This document shows positions 32,991-43,689 of a stretch of DNA of 64,000 nucleotides, piece after piece. Below the pieces are notes generated by a model. The model did no database searches and was not told the DNA's origin. It saw only the letters and a list, made by a program, of their open reading frames with translations. Position numbers and translations under genes: made by a program. Location: contig JBBHKE010002959.1 of assembly GCA_037447655.1 (NCBI GenBank), positions 62,001 through 126,000 of the forward strand, given 5' to 3'. How positions within the stretch are numbered: the first letter of the stretch is position 1; the number at the start of each line of letters is the position of its first letter. The DNA is from Zygnema cylindricum. Taxonomy: Eukaryota > Streptophyta > Zygnematophyceae > Zygnematales > Zygnemataceae.

Positions 32991-33640
32991 GAAATTTCGC
33001 GTCGATTTATTTATTTATATTTTTGTTGAACCGTACTTATTTCGTGCGATACTTTTCATTTCGTGCGCAAGTATTTCAATTTTGAGTATTTCGTGCAGTA
33101 CGCTTTGTTTTGTGTGTATGCACGCGATTTCGAAGTTTGGACGGGGAGTATCGTTTGGAGGCGAATCGCGATTATTGGGTGATGCTTCAATACATTTAAT
33201 ATATTTAAGTCGCGAACCCATGTAGGTTTGCGCGTACATGTAGTTAGGGAGGGTTTTTACCCTCGGACGATGGATTTTGTTGGGCGTACGATAGACAATG
33301 TTGTCTGCATATTGGCCAACATCTTTATTAGTTTCATCCATGTAAAGTAGACTAGACAGAGGCTAGTTTTTCTTAGGCTTAGCGTAGCTCCTACTTTGGC
33401 TAATTCTCAGACTTAGAGAATTTTAGTTTTCGGACAAGAATTTTCTTTTGGCGGCGGAGCTGTTTTCTTGCTTCCTCCTTGCCACCGATTGCCCACCATT
33501 TTCTTTTCTTCTTTGTAGCTAGTGGTAGATGCTAGTTAGCGTACGGATTTTTCTCTCCTTGTGTTTTGCCTCATTTTTAATCCACACGGCTTCGGCCAAG
33601 TCCGGAAGGTTTCCCTCAAAATTTGTCTTTTTGGCGATTA
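32991..33640. other. Unassigned region between tandem array and R1 copy 2
   Basis: No gene recognised. A possible LTR-like start TGTTGGGCG lies near 33,276 and could be the left end of a longer element that includes R1, but no partner end or target duplication was found. Confidence 0.4.
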
Positions 33641-34078
33641 ATGGAGTGGAGGCTTGAGGCGTGGAATCTTGTATCGGGTTGTGCCATTCTCCGGAAAGCT
33701 GAACGGTTGGTTTGAGTGTATTTGTTTGTGTGGCATTTCGGTTGTTTTGTAAAAGTGCCATTTTTACTGAATCCGAATTTCTTGGTTTGGTTGGAAGTGT
33801 TTAATTTGCTTCGTTGCTTTCCGTTGAGATAACTCTTGTAAACATTACGTTGAAGACCCGAGAGCCTAGTGGCAACCTCGTTGCTTAGTATAATTATTGG
33901 GTCCACTTCACTCTAGGGAAGTATTCTTCCCCTTTCTCTCTTTGGTCATTTTCACCTTTATACCTTCTTATGGTGTATATATTTTTTGTCTTTTCATCTT
34001 TATTTTCGTTGGTATTTATGTTGTGAGCGTGACTTTGATGGTTGTGATGCATGGTCGCTTGCTTGTCTCTCATGCAGG
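33641..34078 (+). repeat. Repeat R1 copy 2 (uninterrupted)
   Basis: Contiguous version of the repeat that is split at 3.6-5.4 kb. It ends CTCTCATGCA at the same base as copy 1, and a copia RNase H fragment begins two bases later. The shared right border, T-rich body and CA end would suit an LTR end, but the left border is undefined. Confidence 0.7.
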
Positions 34079-34079
34079 A

Positions 34080-34253
34080 TATATCAACCATCCTAAGGTA
34101 AAGCACCTTAACACGCGGTACCATTTCATTAGGGACATGACAATTGCTGAGGTTGTGGCATTTGAGTACATGCTAGACAAGGAGAACGTAACTGACATGC
34201 TTACAAAGGCTATTGGAAAAGAAAAGTTATTGCTTTGTGCAGAAAAAGTATGA
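34080..34253 (+). pseudogene. Copia RNase H C-terminal fragment (different family)
   Basis: A 58-codon piece reads HPKVKHLNTRYHFIRDM, then EYMLDKENVTDMLTKAIGKEK and a stop. This is the terminal part of copia RNase H (KHID.RYHFIR...N.ADMLTK). The residues differ from families 1-4, so it is a fifth lineage. The rest of the element is absent to the left, replaced by R1. Confidence 0.8.
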
Positions 34254-35449
34254 ATCTCTACGGTGAAAGGAGTAGCAAGACTTTCTAAGGTGAAAGGAGC
34301 GGAATCTAAGCTGATTGTACTAAAAGAAAGTAAGAAACGAAAGATAGGAGGAGTGGAAGGCGCAAGCGCCTAAAGTACTTGGAGTACTTTTGTGAACGTG
34401 GTCCTTCAGCAAGACCACTCTCGCTTGGCAGCGATCCCATTGGAGGATGATCGGATTTTGGGGATAAGGTTACTTTGGCTCGCTGGCGGCCATCGCATAC
34501 GCTATGAGATTTCGAACAAATCAAAGCGTCGCAGGCGTTCCATTAACTCGAAACGGTCTTGATTCATGACGTGGCATTCCATTTTACGCCAGAGGTGTTA
34601 CATTGATTTCGAAATGGTTGTGTATGGATGACATTTCAGAACTGACGACAAAACTTACATTGTTCGACGTGACGTAAGTAAGTTTGTACAGACAACATTT
34701 CAGAACCAACGACGAAACTTGCATTCTTCGACGTGACGTAAATAAGTTTAAATGTTACAGATGTACGAGAAGGTTTTTGTTCGTTCGCCATCTCGATTTA
34801 CAGACGTGGACCGCGGATCATTTCAATGAACGTTCACGGTCAAACCCAGTCTCAGTCAACAGAAATTGAATATCGCCGCAAAATCGAGCGAGAGTTGAGC
34901 GAGAGTATTGTTTTAACGGCGATTCTGGACGATTATTTTGTGCAGCGGTTCACGCAATTTCATTGGTACTACGAAATCGCATCGTCACAACATCATCAAT
35001 GATTTTACAGTAGGAACATTAAATCATATGTCACTCAATCGTGTAGACGTTCCCATGATGCATTATAGGTTGTAGGCTTGTACACGTGGCATTTCGTCAT
35101 TCGACCGCCACTTAGTTATTTTTTGTTTGCATTAGAATAAATAGAGTAGAACTAAACGACAAGAATTATCATTCACAGACAAATTTGGCTTGATAACTTT
35201 GGTATTCACATTGTCATTTCATTACAATTGTATTCCTTTCTAATATAATGGAATCTACCTTATAAATGACTATCTATTCTATGCTTTGCTACATGTCAAT
35301 GCATTTACTCTCCATGCCTACATTTTTGTACTATCCATATTCGTGATTTATCTAGTCTATCGCTTCTACGAATCTTGTCAATCTGATTAAGTGCACATGA
35401 TCCTAGGAGTCCTCCTAGTTACTGGAAATGTCTAATCAAAGTCAAAAGC
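34254..35449. other. Unassigned DNA after RNase H fragment
   Basis: Contains a short tandem duplication and an AT-rich tail. Sequence around 35,080-35,260 (ACACGTGGCATTTCG, AATAAATAGAGTAGAAC) has an LTR-like flavour, but I found no second copy. No gene supported. Confidence 0.4.
34631..34752. repeat. Two-unit ~60-bp tandem duplication with CRE-like sites
   Basis: ACATTTCAGAAC...CGACGTGACGTAAGTAAG occurs twice in tandem with a few differences. Each unit contains GTGACGTAA, a CRE/bZIP-like core. Confidence 0.75.
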
Positions 35450-36920
35450 ATGTGCGTACTTATATGTTACCTTGAAATGCAATCTAAGTTAACGTTTCAA
35501 CTCATTGATGCTCTCCAACTTGTCGCATGCCATCAAGATATTATCCACATATACAAAAATAATAATTTGGTCAGCGCCTTCACCTGCCACGTAAACTCTA
35601 GAATTGGACATAGTCCCTACATAACCAAATTTCAATAGTTTTTAATGAAGTCTCAAATACCACGTTCGGTGGGCTTGCTTCTAACCGTTGAGAGTTTTTC
35701 GCAGGCGCCTTACATTTCCTTCACGCAAAGGAGACACACGTTCTGGTACCTTCATGTATACATATTCCTCCAATGCTCCATTCAAAAACGCCGTTTCAAC
35801 ATCCATTTGATAGACGTGTTTTTTCCCAGACGCCGCAAGAGGAATAATGTTCCGTAGTGAGTCTCACTTCACCACCGGAGCAAAAGTGTCGTTAAAATCG
35901 ATTCACCTACGTTGTTGGAATTTGTTATAAAATGAGCCGCGCCTTTTACTTAATAATTTCACATGAAGCTCCAGTCTTGTCTTAAAAACCCACTTTGCGG
36001 CACCTCCGGTAATTTCACCTTGTCAAAATTCCGATTATCAAACACCGATTTAAATTCTTTTTCCCACGCCGGTTTCCATTTACTCTCCCAATTGGCCGAC
36101 CTCCACGCCTTGCTATAAGATTGAGGGTCATCGGTCATATTGTCCTTAAGTGATTGCTATAAAAGAAACTCGGTCTTCTTGGCATCGGAAAGGAAATAAT
36201 GCAAATTTGATGCATTTTCCTATTTGGGATTGGGAAAGAGTTTTTCCGGGTTCTTCTCTGTTGTACTCTAAGAGCTCTTTCTAAGAATTTGATCATCCTC
36301 CTTCTCCCCTTTCTCTTTCTTGGATTCAATTTCTTTCACACTCAATTTAGAACTCGATTTGGAGCTTTGTGATTTCCGAATGTCCAAATGCACTTGGGAA
36401 TCCAAAGTTATTTAACTCTTATTTTCAAATTAAATGTCAACCCATTTCTTTAATTTCTTTTTCCGAGAATTCACATGTGTTTCCTCATAGAATTCCGAAT
36501 CACCAATGTCCAGAAAACTCTTAATGTCACTCTCTTTATAAAAATCCAAACTCTTCATATATTTCCGCGCCGAATTCATGGCGGATTTGAGGTCCTCGTG
36601 AAAATCCACATTCCGAGATTCCTCCACGGTGTGACGAGACAGATCATATATACTCGGTAAAATTTCCCCTTTGCAGTTTAATCAATAAAAATCTCGGGCC
36701 AACTCCTTGGTTCAAATTTCCCCTTCCTCTTAACCGATTCCACATAAACCGTAGCCTGACATCCCTAAATTTTCAAGTGATGAATCGTAGGCTTTCTCCA
36801 ACTCCATCTCCTCCGATGTTTTTTTCCAGAAACCCAAGTGAGTTTTTGGTTACAACTGTAATTTGCCGTAAGAATCTCATCTCCCCATAGAAATAACTCT
36901 TGTCCGGAGCTATAACGAAA
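35450..36920 (-). pseudogene. Copia fragment G: integrase tail to RT (fifth or sixth family)
   Basis: On the minus strand the order is ANYSCNQKLTWVSGKKH near 36,870 (integrase C-terminal NYL.NR region), DDPQSYSKAWRSANWESKW near 36,110 (pre-RT DP.SY.EA block), FNDTFAPVVK, YQMDVETAFLNGALEEYVYMK near 35,800 and IIIFVYVDNILMA near 35,560. The YVDD block is YVDN. Stops and frameshifts are frequent. On the right it is cut by the TIR of the DDE transposon. It differs from families 1-4 in every block. Confidence 0.85.
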
Positions 36921-38073
36921 TAGTACACTGCGAATCATAATTAGAGTAATAAAAAAATTAGAGTAAAAAAAGAGAAAAAAAAAATTAGAGTTACGAACTC
37001 TAATTTGTGTGATAGAACTTTTTTCAAAAAAGAATTTTACTCTAATTTATTTAAGTACAATATATTGGGTTATGTCGGCAATAATAATCTGCGCTCTAAT
37101 TATGAACACTAAATCATGTAGACGTACAAATACTGTTAGTCCGTATATTTTGACGTCATTATGACGTTAGTACTATTGTTGCGCTGATTGTCAGTTACGT
37201 CGGGGCCACCGTTGAAGGCTACATGTAAATTATGTGTTGTTACATAATTGAAAATCAACATTTATGAACGGCTGAATTACGCTTATAGTTGGAATGTAAA
37301 CGACACTTTATGTTTCGTTGTTTGATTTTTGTACGAAAAAAGTACTTTTGAACTCTAATAACGTTGCACTTTGTTAGTTTTATTAGAGTCATTTTACCTT
37401 AATAAGGTGTCTTAACTCTAATAAAGTCGCTTTCAAGTGAGGAAGTTCGAAATGAACACGTAATACAATGAAATTTAACTCTAATTTGGTCGCAATTTGA
37501 AGATATCCTAACGAATTGACATAACGCGACATATTATTGGACAATCACAATTACACATGGCCAATTCGTTAACCATGGAAACGTCATGTCTGCAAAACAA
37601 CGATAATACAGAAATTGTATGTCCTTTTGGTCTCTTTTGTAAGAGAAATCCGTACATTTAATAAGCTGCATTGTTTTTCACAACTCTTTCGTAGAATTTT
37701 TGGGGGGCAATTTTTACAAATTCCAGTTTCGATTTTGAGTTTTTAAAAAAGGTGGGATTTCAAATTTACAACCAAATATTAAAATTAAAATTTTGAACCC
37801 ACCCTCTTTTCACAATGGATTCCCTTTTTTTATTTACCTCCCACTTTTATAATTTCCCCATATATATTGCACGTTGGGACATGCAATGGCATTATTGATT
37901 TATGTTTTTTATTTGCGCTTACTCTTACATCCGACTCTCGTTGTTGCCTAATCTTTCCCCTTATAAAGAGTCGCTTAGTCTTCGGAGATATGTCGAGATT
38001 TTCAAGAATGTGGGGTAACTAGGCGTCGAGATATAACGGCATATCTCATGTCCCAACACATCCTGTTGAAGAG

Positions 38074-38382
38074 GTGATCCGAGAGATGAACAGTGTGGGA
38101 TCCGAAATGGCGAGTGGTGTAACTGAATTATCACGTGTGGAGCCTCTCGTGGAAGAAACTTCGAGTGGAGAAGACCACACCACGGGCAGAGATTTGGGGA
38201 GTCACCCTACAGCTGTTCCGCAGTCCAGCCGGAAAAAACAACATGTTACAACCAAAAGGGATCGTTTGCGGATAATCATCTCGATGATCGCTAAGGAGCG
38301 GGCGAACGGATACCGAAATCTCATCCCCAAAACTATCAAGAAGTTTCCTGAACAATTTTCGGGAAGCAATGGATGTTGTTAG
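38074..38382 (+). CDS. Transposase N-terminal exon of T-L (putative)
   Basis: A 102-residue frame ends in KKQHVTTKRDRLRIIISMIA then GYRNLIPKTIKKFPEQFSG. The basic helix-rich C-terminal half resembles the N-terminal region of DDE transposases whose next exon starts with a YQKA.RWW block, which is found in the inverted segment (41.9 kb) and in the right copy (45.07 kb). The N-terminal half is acidic and low in complexity. The start codon is inferred. A splice donor near the end is not resolved; a TATC microsatellite follows, as expected for the intron. Confidence 0.5.
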   Translation: MIREMNSVGSEMASGVTELSRVEPLVEETSSGEDHTTGRDLGSHPTAVPQSSRKKQHVTTKRDRLRIIISMIAKERANGYRNLIPKTIKKFPEQFSGSNGCC

Positions 38383-38499
38383 TTTTCCTAAATCTCTTCT
38401 CCCCATTTACCTCATAAACCCACATCTCAAGTATTACTATTTTTTTGGTGGTTTTGAGGATTTAAAATCTGTTATACTCTCATTTTTTCTATCTAAATA

Positions 38500-38995
38500 T
38501 GTATCTAATCTAATTATCTTTCTAATCTTATTATCTCTAATCTAATTATCTATCTAATCTAATTATTGTCTAATTATCTGTCTAATTATCTGTCTAGTTA
38601 TCTGTCTAATTGTTTGTCTATCTATCTATCTATCTATCGGTCTATCTATGTGTCTATATAATTATCTATCTATGTAATTATCTAATTATCAATCCATCTA
38701 ATTATCTAATTATCTATCTAATTATCTGTCTAATTAACTATCTTATCTAATTATCTATCTAATCTAATTATCTATCTACTCTAATTATCTATCTAATCTA
38801 ATTATCTATCTAATCTAATTATCTATCTAATCTAATTATCTATCTAATCTAATTATCTATCTAATTATCTGTCTAATTATCTGTCTAATTATATGTCAAA
38901 TTATCTGTCCAATTATATGTCAAATTATCTAATCTATTTATCTGTCAAATTATCTGTGAATCTATCTGTCAAATTATCTAATCAAATTATCTGTC
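38500..38995. repeat. AATTATCTATCT microsatellite
   Basis: About 500 bp of imperfect TATC and TAATTATC repeats on the plus strand. It marks the left breakpoint of the inverted segment; the right breakpoint is the complementary GATA array at 41,950. Confidence 0.9.
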
Positions 38996-38999
38996 ATAT

Positions 39000-40346
39000 G
39001 TTGCTTTAACAAGTCTTTTTCATTTTAAGTAATAAGTTCATTGCTGAAATTAACCTCATCTATAAAATTCAACAAGTAGACTGAGATAGGCACTTGTCTC
39101 ACCAATCTCATGACAAGTTCCTGAAGGCGAAAAAAAATAATCGCCCATCGTTTGTGGTGATTGTGGGGATTCTGAATTTTTCTCCCTTAATCTACGTAGG
39201 CTGCCTCATGTTAAGTGGTACAATCACAAAATGGCTCGTTGTATTTTCTTGAATTAATAGACTATCTCCCAAACAAATGTAGCTAAACAGTTAAGGAAAA
39301 ACAAATGGTTAGTTGTTCATAAAACCCCTAAAAAACCATAAAAAACCCTTAGACCTTTTAACGGATCGACAATTTAACCTAAATCTTCTTTTTTTTGAGG
39401 TTGGGGCCAAAGTTTTTGATTTATTTCCGACAGCATATTACATTCGACTTTATATTTTTCTTGCACTACAAGAAGATAGTGAAATGATTTGAATAAAAAT
39501 GGAATTCAAAGGAGAGAATAGATAGAAGATTCAAGAGAAAGTGGAAAAGTATAGAAATTTTCCGAATATTCATTTTCGGAGCGTGTAAAATAGTGAAATT
39601 TTGGAGCTATCATTTTTTTTTGTCATAAATACTAAATGATTGTAATGAATTTTTTTTAATGCTAAATATTTTTAAGCCAATGATACTTTCAGTGGCGATG
39701 TTATTACTCTTTATTTCACTGACATATGACTTTCTTCTGTTTTTTACCTAATGATTTTGTATTGTACATGTTTGCGTCTGCTATGTAATGTTGATTTTTT
39801 TTTCTTTTATCATGGATAATGATCACCCAACAACGAGGCATTTTCGTCGCTGGATTTTAAACCAATGGAATGTTGATTATTTTTCCTTTTGTTATGGATG
39901 ATGACCCACAAGCGACGAGGCATTTTTGTCGTTGGATTATAAAACAATGGAAAAATAATTTTTTTTTCTTTTGTCATGGATGATGACCCACCAGCGACGA
40001 GGCATTTTTGTTGCTGGATTATAAACCGGTTACGATTCATGTTACTGCCGACTTAACAACTAACTTAACCAACCAACCGGTGACATAAGTGTGTCGCCGT
40101 TGATCTGTAAATCAACAATATGGCAATATCGCCCTCTAATAAAAAAACAGTAAAGACGTTGTGTCATCCATAGTCAAATCACAATGAAATAGTCCATGTA
40201 ACTGGTGCGACAACGGCCAGTGATGAGGCGGGCTCGTCGTCTAATATCAATAACATAAAAAACAACATGTTTGTGTATCAAAGGTAAAAACTAAGAATCT
40301 TTTCACCCGTTTAAACATCATGTTTCCCATAGGTGAATGACAAACA
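39000..40346. repeat. Non-coding block X of T-L, inverted relative to T-R
   Basis: Reverse complement of 46,686-47,957 throughout: AACAAGTAGACTGAGATAGG, CGAAAAAAAATAATCGCCCATCG, AATTAATAGACTATC and GACGAGGCATTTT all recur inverted. It contains three tandem ~70-bp units with CGACGAGGCATTTT(C/T)GT near 39,830-40,020. No gene. Confidence 0.85.
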
Positions 40347-40559
40347 TTGTTGAAATCACTAGATTTAGAAGGTATTTTCTAGGTCTTAAATAGATTAAAA
40401 GTAAAAGAGAAAGTGTAAGCCGTCTGCCTCCACCTCCTCCCTCTGGCCCCCATACTTGTTGTAGTCACTAAAAGAAAGAGAGGAAGGTGGAGCCATGGGT
40501 GCCTCAGCTCTATAGGCAGGACCAAAGAGTGACATAAGTCACTCTCTAACAAAAGGTAG

Positions 40560-40640
40560 AGTCTGTCAAGACTCGAACCTCCGACCGCCAGAGCGAGGCG
40601 TAGCCGTCAGCTCTAAACCGTCTGTCGTAGGAGTTCGTTA
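40560..40640 (-). other. tRNA-like segment in solo LTR
   Basis: On the minus strand GACGGTTTAGAGCTGACGG and GGTCGGAGGTTCGAGTCT reproduce the A- and B-box-like modules of the D1 LTR. Confidence 0.5.
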
Positions 40641-41117
40641 GACTACATAGGGTTTAAATTCTATTTAAACATTGCTTAAGACCTTTTATCCAATCAACGG
40701 AATTATAGATTAAAGACATAGAGACTAGTTAGAATATAAAGCGAACAAACACCCGTACGAAACAAATGTACCAAACATTTGTTTCAAAGGCTAGAATTAA
40801 AAGCCGGTTTGGATCCGAAGGCACACATCATGGCCGAGATCCCGCAATGGCCGCTTGGCCGTTTTCGCGCGTGACATGACCTGGCGCCACGTGGCAAGAA
40901 AAAATTGGGAAGCGGGAATCTCGGAGAGCATGAGGACAAGTCCGAGGGAGACAGACGTCCACTCCATGGCCTTCTCATACACAGGCCGTACAAAAAAGAC
41001 ATCGGCCATAGTATCTACTGTCTTCTGGTTGGTTCGTTCATTAGAAGATAAGGGTTGTGAGAGGGGTTTAGGACTTAGAGGATTGAGGAGGTAGCCGCCT
41101 CTCCCCCAATGAGCTTG

Positions 41118-41125
41118 TATAAATA
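41118..41125 (+). promoter_or_regulatory. TATA box of solo family-3 LTR
   Basis: TATAAATA, about 220 bp before the LTR end, preceded by CTCTCCCCCAATGAG. Confidence 0.55.
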
Positions 41126-41617
41126 TTGGCATCTTTGCCACTTTATAATTAATCGTCTGGTTGGGCGTTTTCAGTGATTATTTTTGTTGTGGACTCAGGG
41201 GAGTTCAAATTGCATAGGGGTGCAGTCTGATTGTCAGTTTGCCTTCTTGGGTAGCAGTGGTTCTAGTTGAAAAGGGGTTAGTCAAAAATTATCGAGAGGC
41301 TTTCTGAATTCTGTAGTCTAATGGGGGACATAGAATTGCAAAACAAAAGGTAACACATTAAACATGACAAACCATCGCCCTTGCACATACTCATATATTG
41401 CAAAAAGAGAATCTTGTTTTATAAAATGGTTGTGTTATACATCGTTTTGGCATATCTACTTCACAATGAAGTAAATTAAAAAATTGCAAATACAATTACA
41501 TTGTAGTAAAAGACACAATATGCGATATATTACCCCTATGATATTATATGATATCTCCTATCTCCTAAATCCTTACACTCCTTACATTTTTAAAACAGGT
41601 AAGACAAGCATAAGCAA

Positions 41618-41919
41618 CAAAAACTACAAAACTATGTCGTACACCATCTTTTGCACAATTGTCATAGAAAGTTTCATTCCCGCCTTTTTTAAAATCGATG
41701 AAAATCCTCGCGTAGTTCTTGATGAAGAAGGGTCGCCCATGCTATTTCTTTACTTCCCGTACCAGGTAATTCTTTCATTACCGCCACATTTCGTTTACCG
41801 AAACCCGACGTAGACAAGGTACTAGTTGTATCTCTTATGCCTCTTACTATGGCCACCCTTTCGACCCACCATCTTGTTGCTTTTTGATACTCTGTAGTAG
41901 GAGAAAAAGTACAATACAT
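41618..41919 (-). pseudogene. Transposase exon 2 of T-L (in inverted segment)
   Basis: Reads TTEYQKATRWWVERVAIVRGI, then ELPGTGSKEIAWATLLHQEL and EDFHRF, followed by a frameshift and AGMKLSMTIVQ. The same blocks are at 45,067 (+). The pattern G.G.K..W...L...L...F...K.AG.K is that of the central domain of a DDE transposase. Downstream on the minus strand the sequence jumps at GTACGACATA to the 3' untranslated part, with about 1 kb (DDE exons) deleted relative to the right copy. Confidence 0.7.
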
Positions 41920-41949
41920 GATACAAAAAATGGGGTTAGTAATGTAAAG

Positions 41950-42685
41950 AGATAGAAAGATTAGATAGATAGATAGATGGGTAGATAGATATAGATAGAT
42001 AGATAGATAGATAGATAGATGGATAGATGGATTGATGGATAATTAGATCAGATAGATAATTTGATTAGATAGATAATAAGATGTAATAGATTATCAGAAT
42101 AGATAGATAATTAGATTAGATAGTGAATTGATTTCAGGAGATAATAGATTAGATGGATAATATATAGATAATTTGAGATATTTATAATAATTAGATAATT
42201 AGATAGACACATGGATAGACACAGACAGACAGATAGTTAGATAGATATATAGACCTAATAATTGAAAAATATGGGTATATAGTGGGAGATAATCAGAGTA
42301 AGGAACCAAAATCAAACGGAATGGTATCGACGATGAAATGCACTAGATAATTAGACAGAAAATTAGACAGATAAGTAGATAAGGTAGATAATTAGATTAG
42401 ATAGTGAATTAGAGGAAATAGTGGATTAGATTAGATAGAGAATTAGATTAGATAGAGAATTGAATTAGATAGATTATTAGATTAGATTTATAAATAGATT
42501 AGATAGATAATTAGATTAGATAGATAATTTGACAGATAATTAGCTATATAATTAGATAGATCGATAATTAGATAATTACATAGATAGATAATTATATAGA
42601 CACATAGATAGACATACAGATAGATAGATATACAGACAAGAAATTAGACAGATAGATAGACAGATTATTAGACAGATATTTAGAC
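41950..42685. repeat. GATA microsatellite
   Basis: About 740 bp of imperfect GATA/TTAGATAGATAA repeats with a short non-repeat interruption near 42,260-42,340. It is opposite in sequence orientation to the array at 38.5 kb. Confidence 0.9.
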
Positions 42686-43689
42686 AAATAACTCCGCTTT
42701 GTCTTTTAAGTTTTCTTTTCCAATTTTGTATTTTGATATTTTTCCAGTTTTCCTTCATTCTCTTCCCTTCTATTTTTGGCTGTTACTTTTGTAAGATCTG
42801 TAGGTTCTGTAGGTTCTTGATCATCTCAGAAAGTTCCTACACAACTCAAAATTGTCTTGTTAAACGCGTACATAAAAATGGAGACACCATTATTGTACTT
42901 GTAACTGACAAAAAACTTTAGTGGACTCACCAAAAAAAATTGTGAAATACATCTCCTAGAACAGTATCAAGCTCTTTTGTCTTCGCAGTATTGTAAAACG
43001 ATTTATGTCCCATATCATCGTCTCCTTCAAACTGCAGAGCCAAACGATTGAATAAAAAAAATAAAATCAGGAGAAAACAACCTTTTCTTCCAACAAAAAC
43101 CAGTGTTTCATAGGAATTATTTTCAAAACCTTGTAAGAAGGCTTTTCAAACATAGGCTGCATTAAGTGTCACGAATTTGTGTCTTAGTGTGTAAGAAAAA
43201 CCAGAAAAGAACAAAAAAAATATATGAGTTACTTCCCAATAACCTTTGAGAGAAAAAAAAAGATCATAAAGATCGGAATGACATAACCGCTTCCTAATAA
43301 GCCGACAGCAAAGTGAAAGGATTACAAGGTATTAGCTATGACAGGTTTCTTGAAATTATATTTGAATGTTTGGAAAGAAAATGGCATTTGCCACGTCATA
43401 TTCAACCACTGTAAGAGAGTAGGCTCTTGCCTCGTCATCAATGGTGGAGTTGGCTGGCAGCAAATTTTTCGCCATTTTGAACAACAAAACCCTAAAAAAG
43501 TAAGCATCCTAAGAAAGTAAGTAGATCGCAGGAAAGCGATGACGTGGGCGACGTGCAATCCATGGCGGTGAAAAAGGAAGCGAGATTCTCACAGATCCCT
43601 GTCGAAAAATTGGAGAGATTTTCCGGATGGCGGGGGAGTCATGATGGCGCCGGTTGTCAGATTCCAAAGGGAACCAAAAATAAAAAAAA
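42686..43689. other. Non-coding 3' part of T-L (blocks Z and W)
   Basis: Block Z (CTTTGTCTTTTAAGTTTTC, about 100 bp) and block W (GGCAGCAAATTTTTCGCC, about 180 bp) recur in direct orientation at 48,405-48,620, though the middle ~570 bp here is missing from the right copy. No coding capacity seen. Confidence 0.6.

Larger units (their letters stand above)
40347..41340 (+). mobile_element. Solo LTR, copia family 3, inside T-L
   Basis: A 993-bp LTR from TGTTGAAATCACTAG to GAATTGCA, with target duplication AAACA (40,342 and 41,341; one extra T at the left edge). The inverted sister sequence at 46.68 kb has an empty site (GACAAACA then CAGTAACAC), confirming a simple insertion. It keeps GAGTGAC(n4)GTCACTC at 40,527, CCACGTGGC near 40,889, a TATA box and the gag ATG at 41,321, 20 nt from the end. 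Confidence 0.95.

Noticed and set aside
32612-33029. Cys/His/Ala/Arg-rich frames of 85-150 codons on both strands
   Set aside because: They translate the ~20-bp tandem array in several phases; repetitive peptides on both strands are not evidence of a gene.
36926-37110. Separate short MITE ending near 37,108 (CTCTAATTATGAACAC)
   Set aside because: Possible, but the family similarity continues past that point and the matching right TIR is at 44,413-44,436; I prefer one long element.
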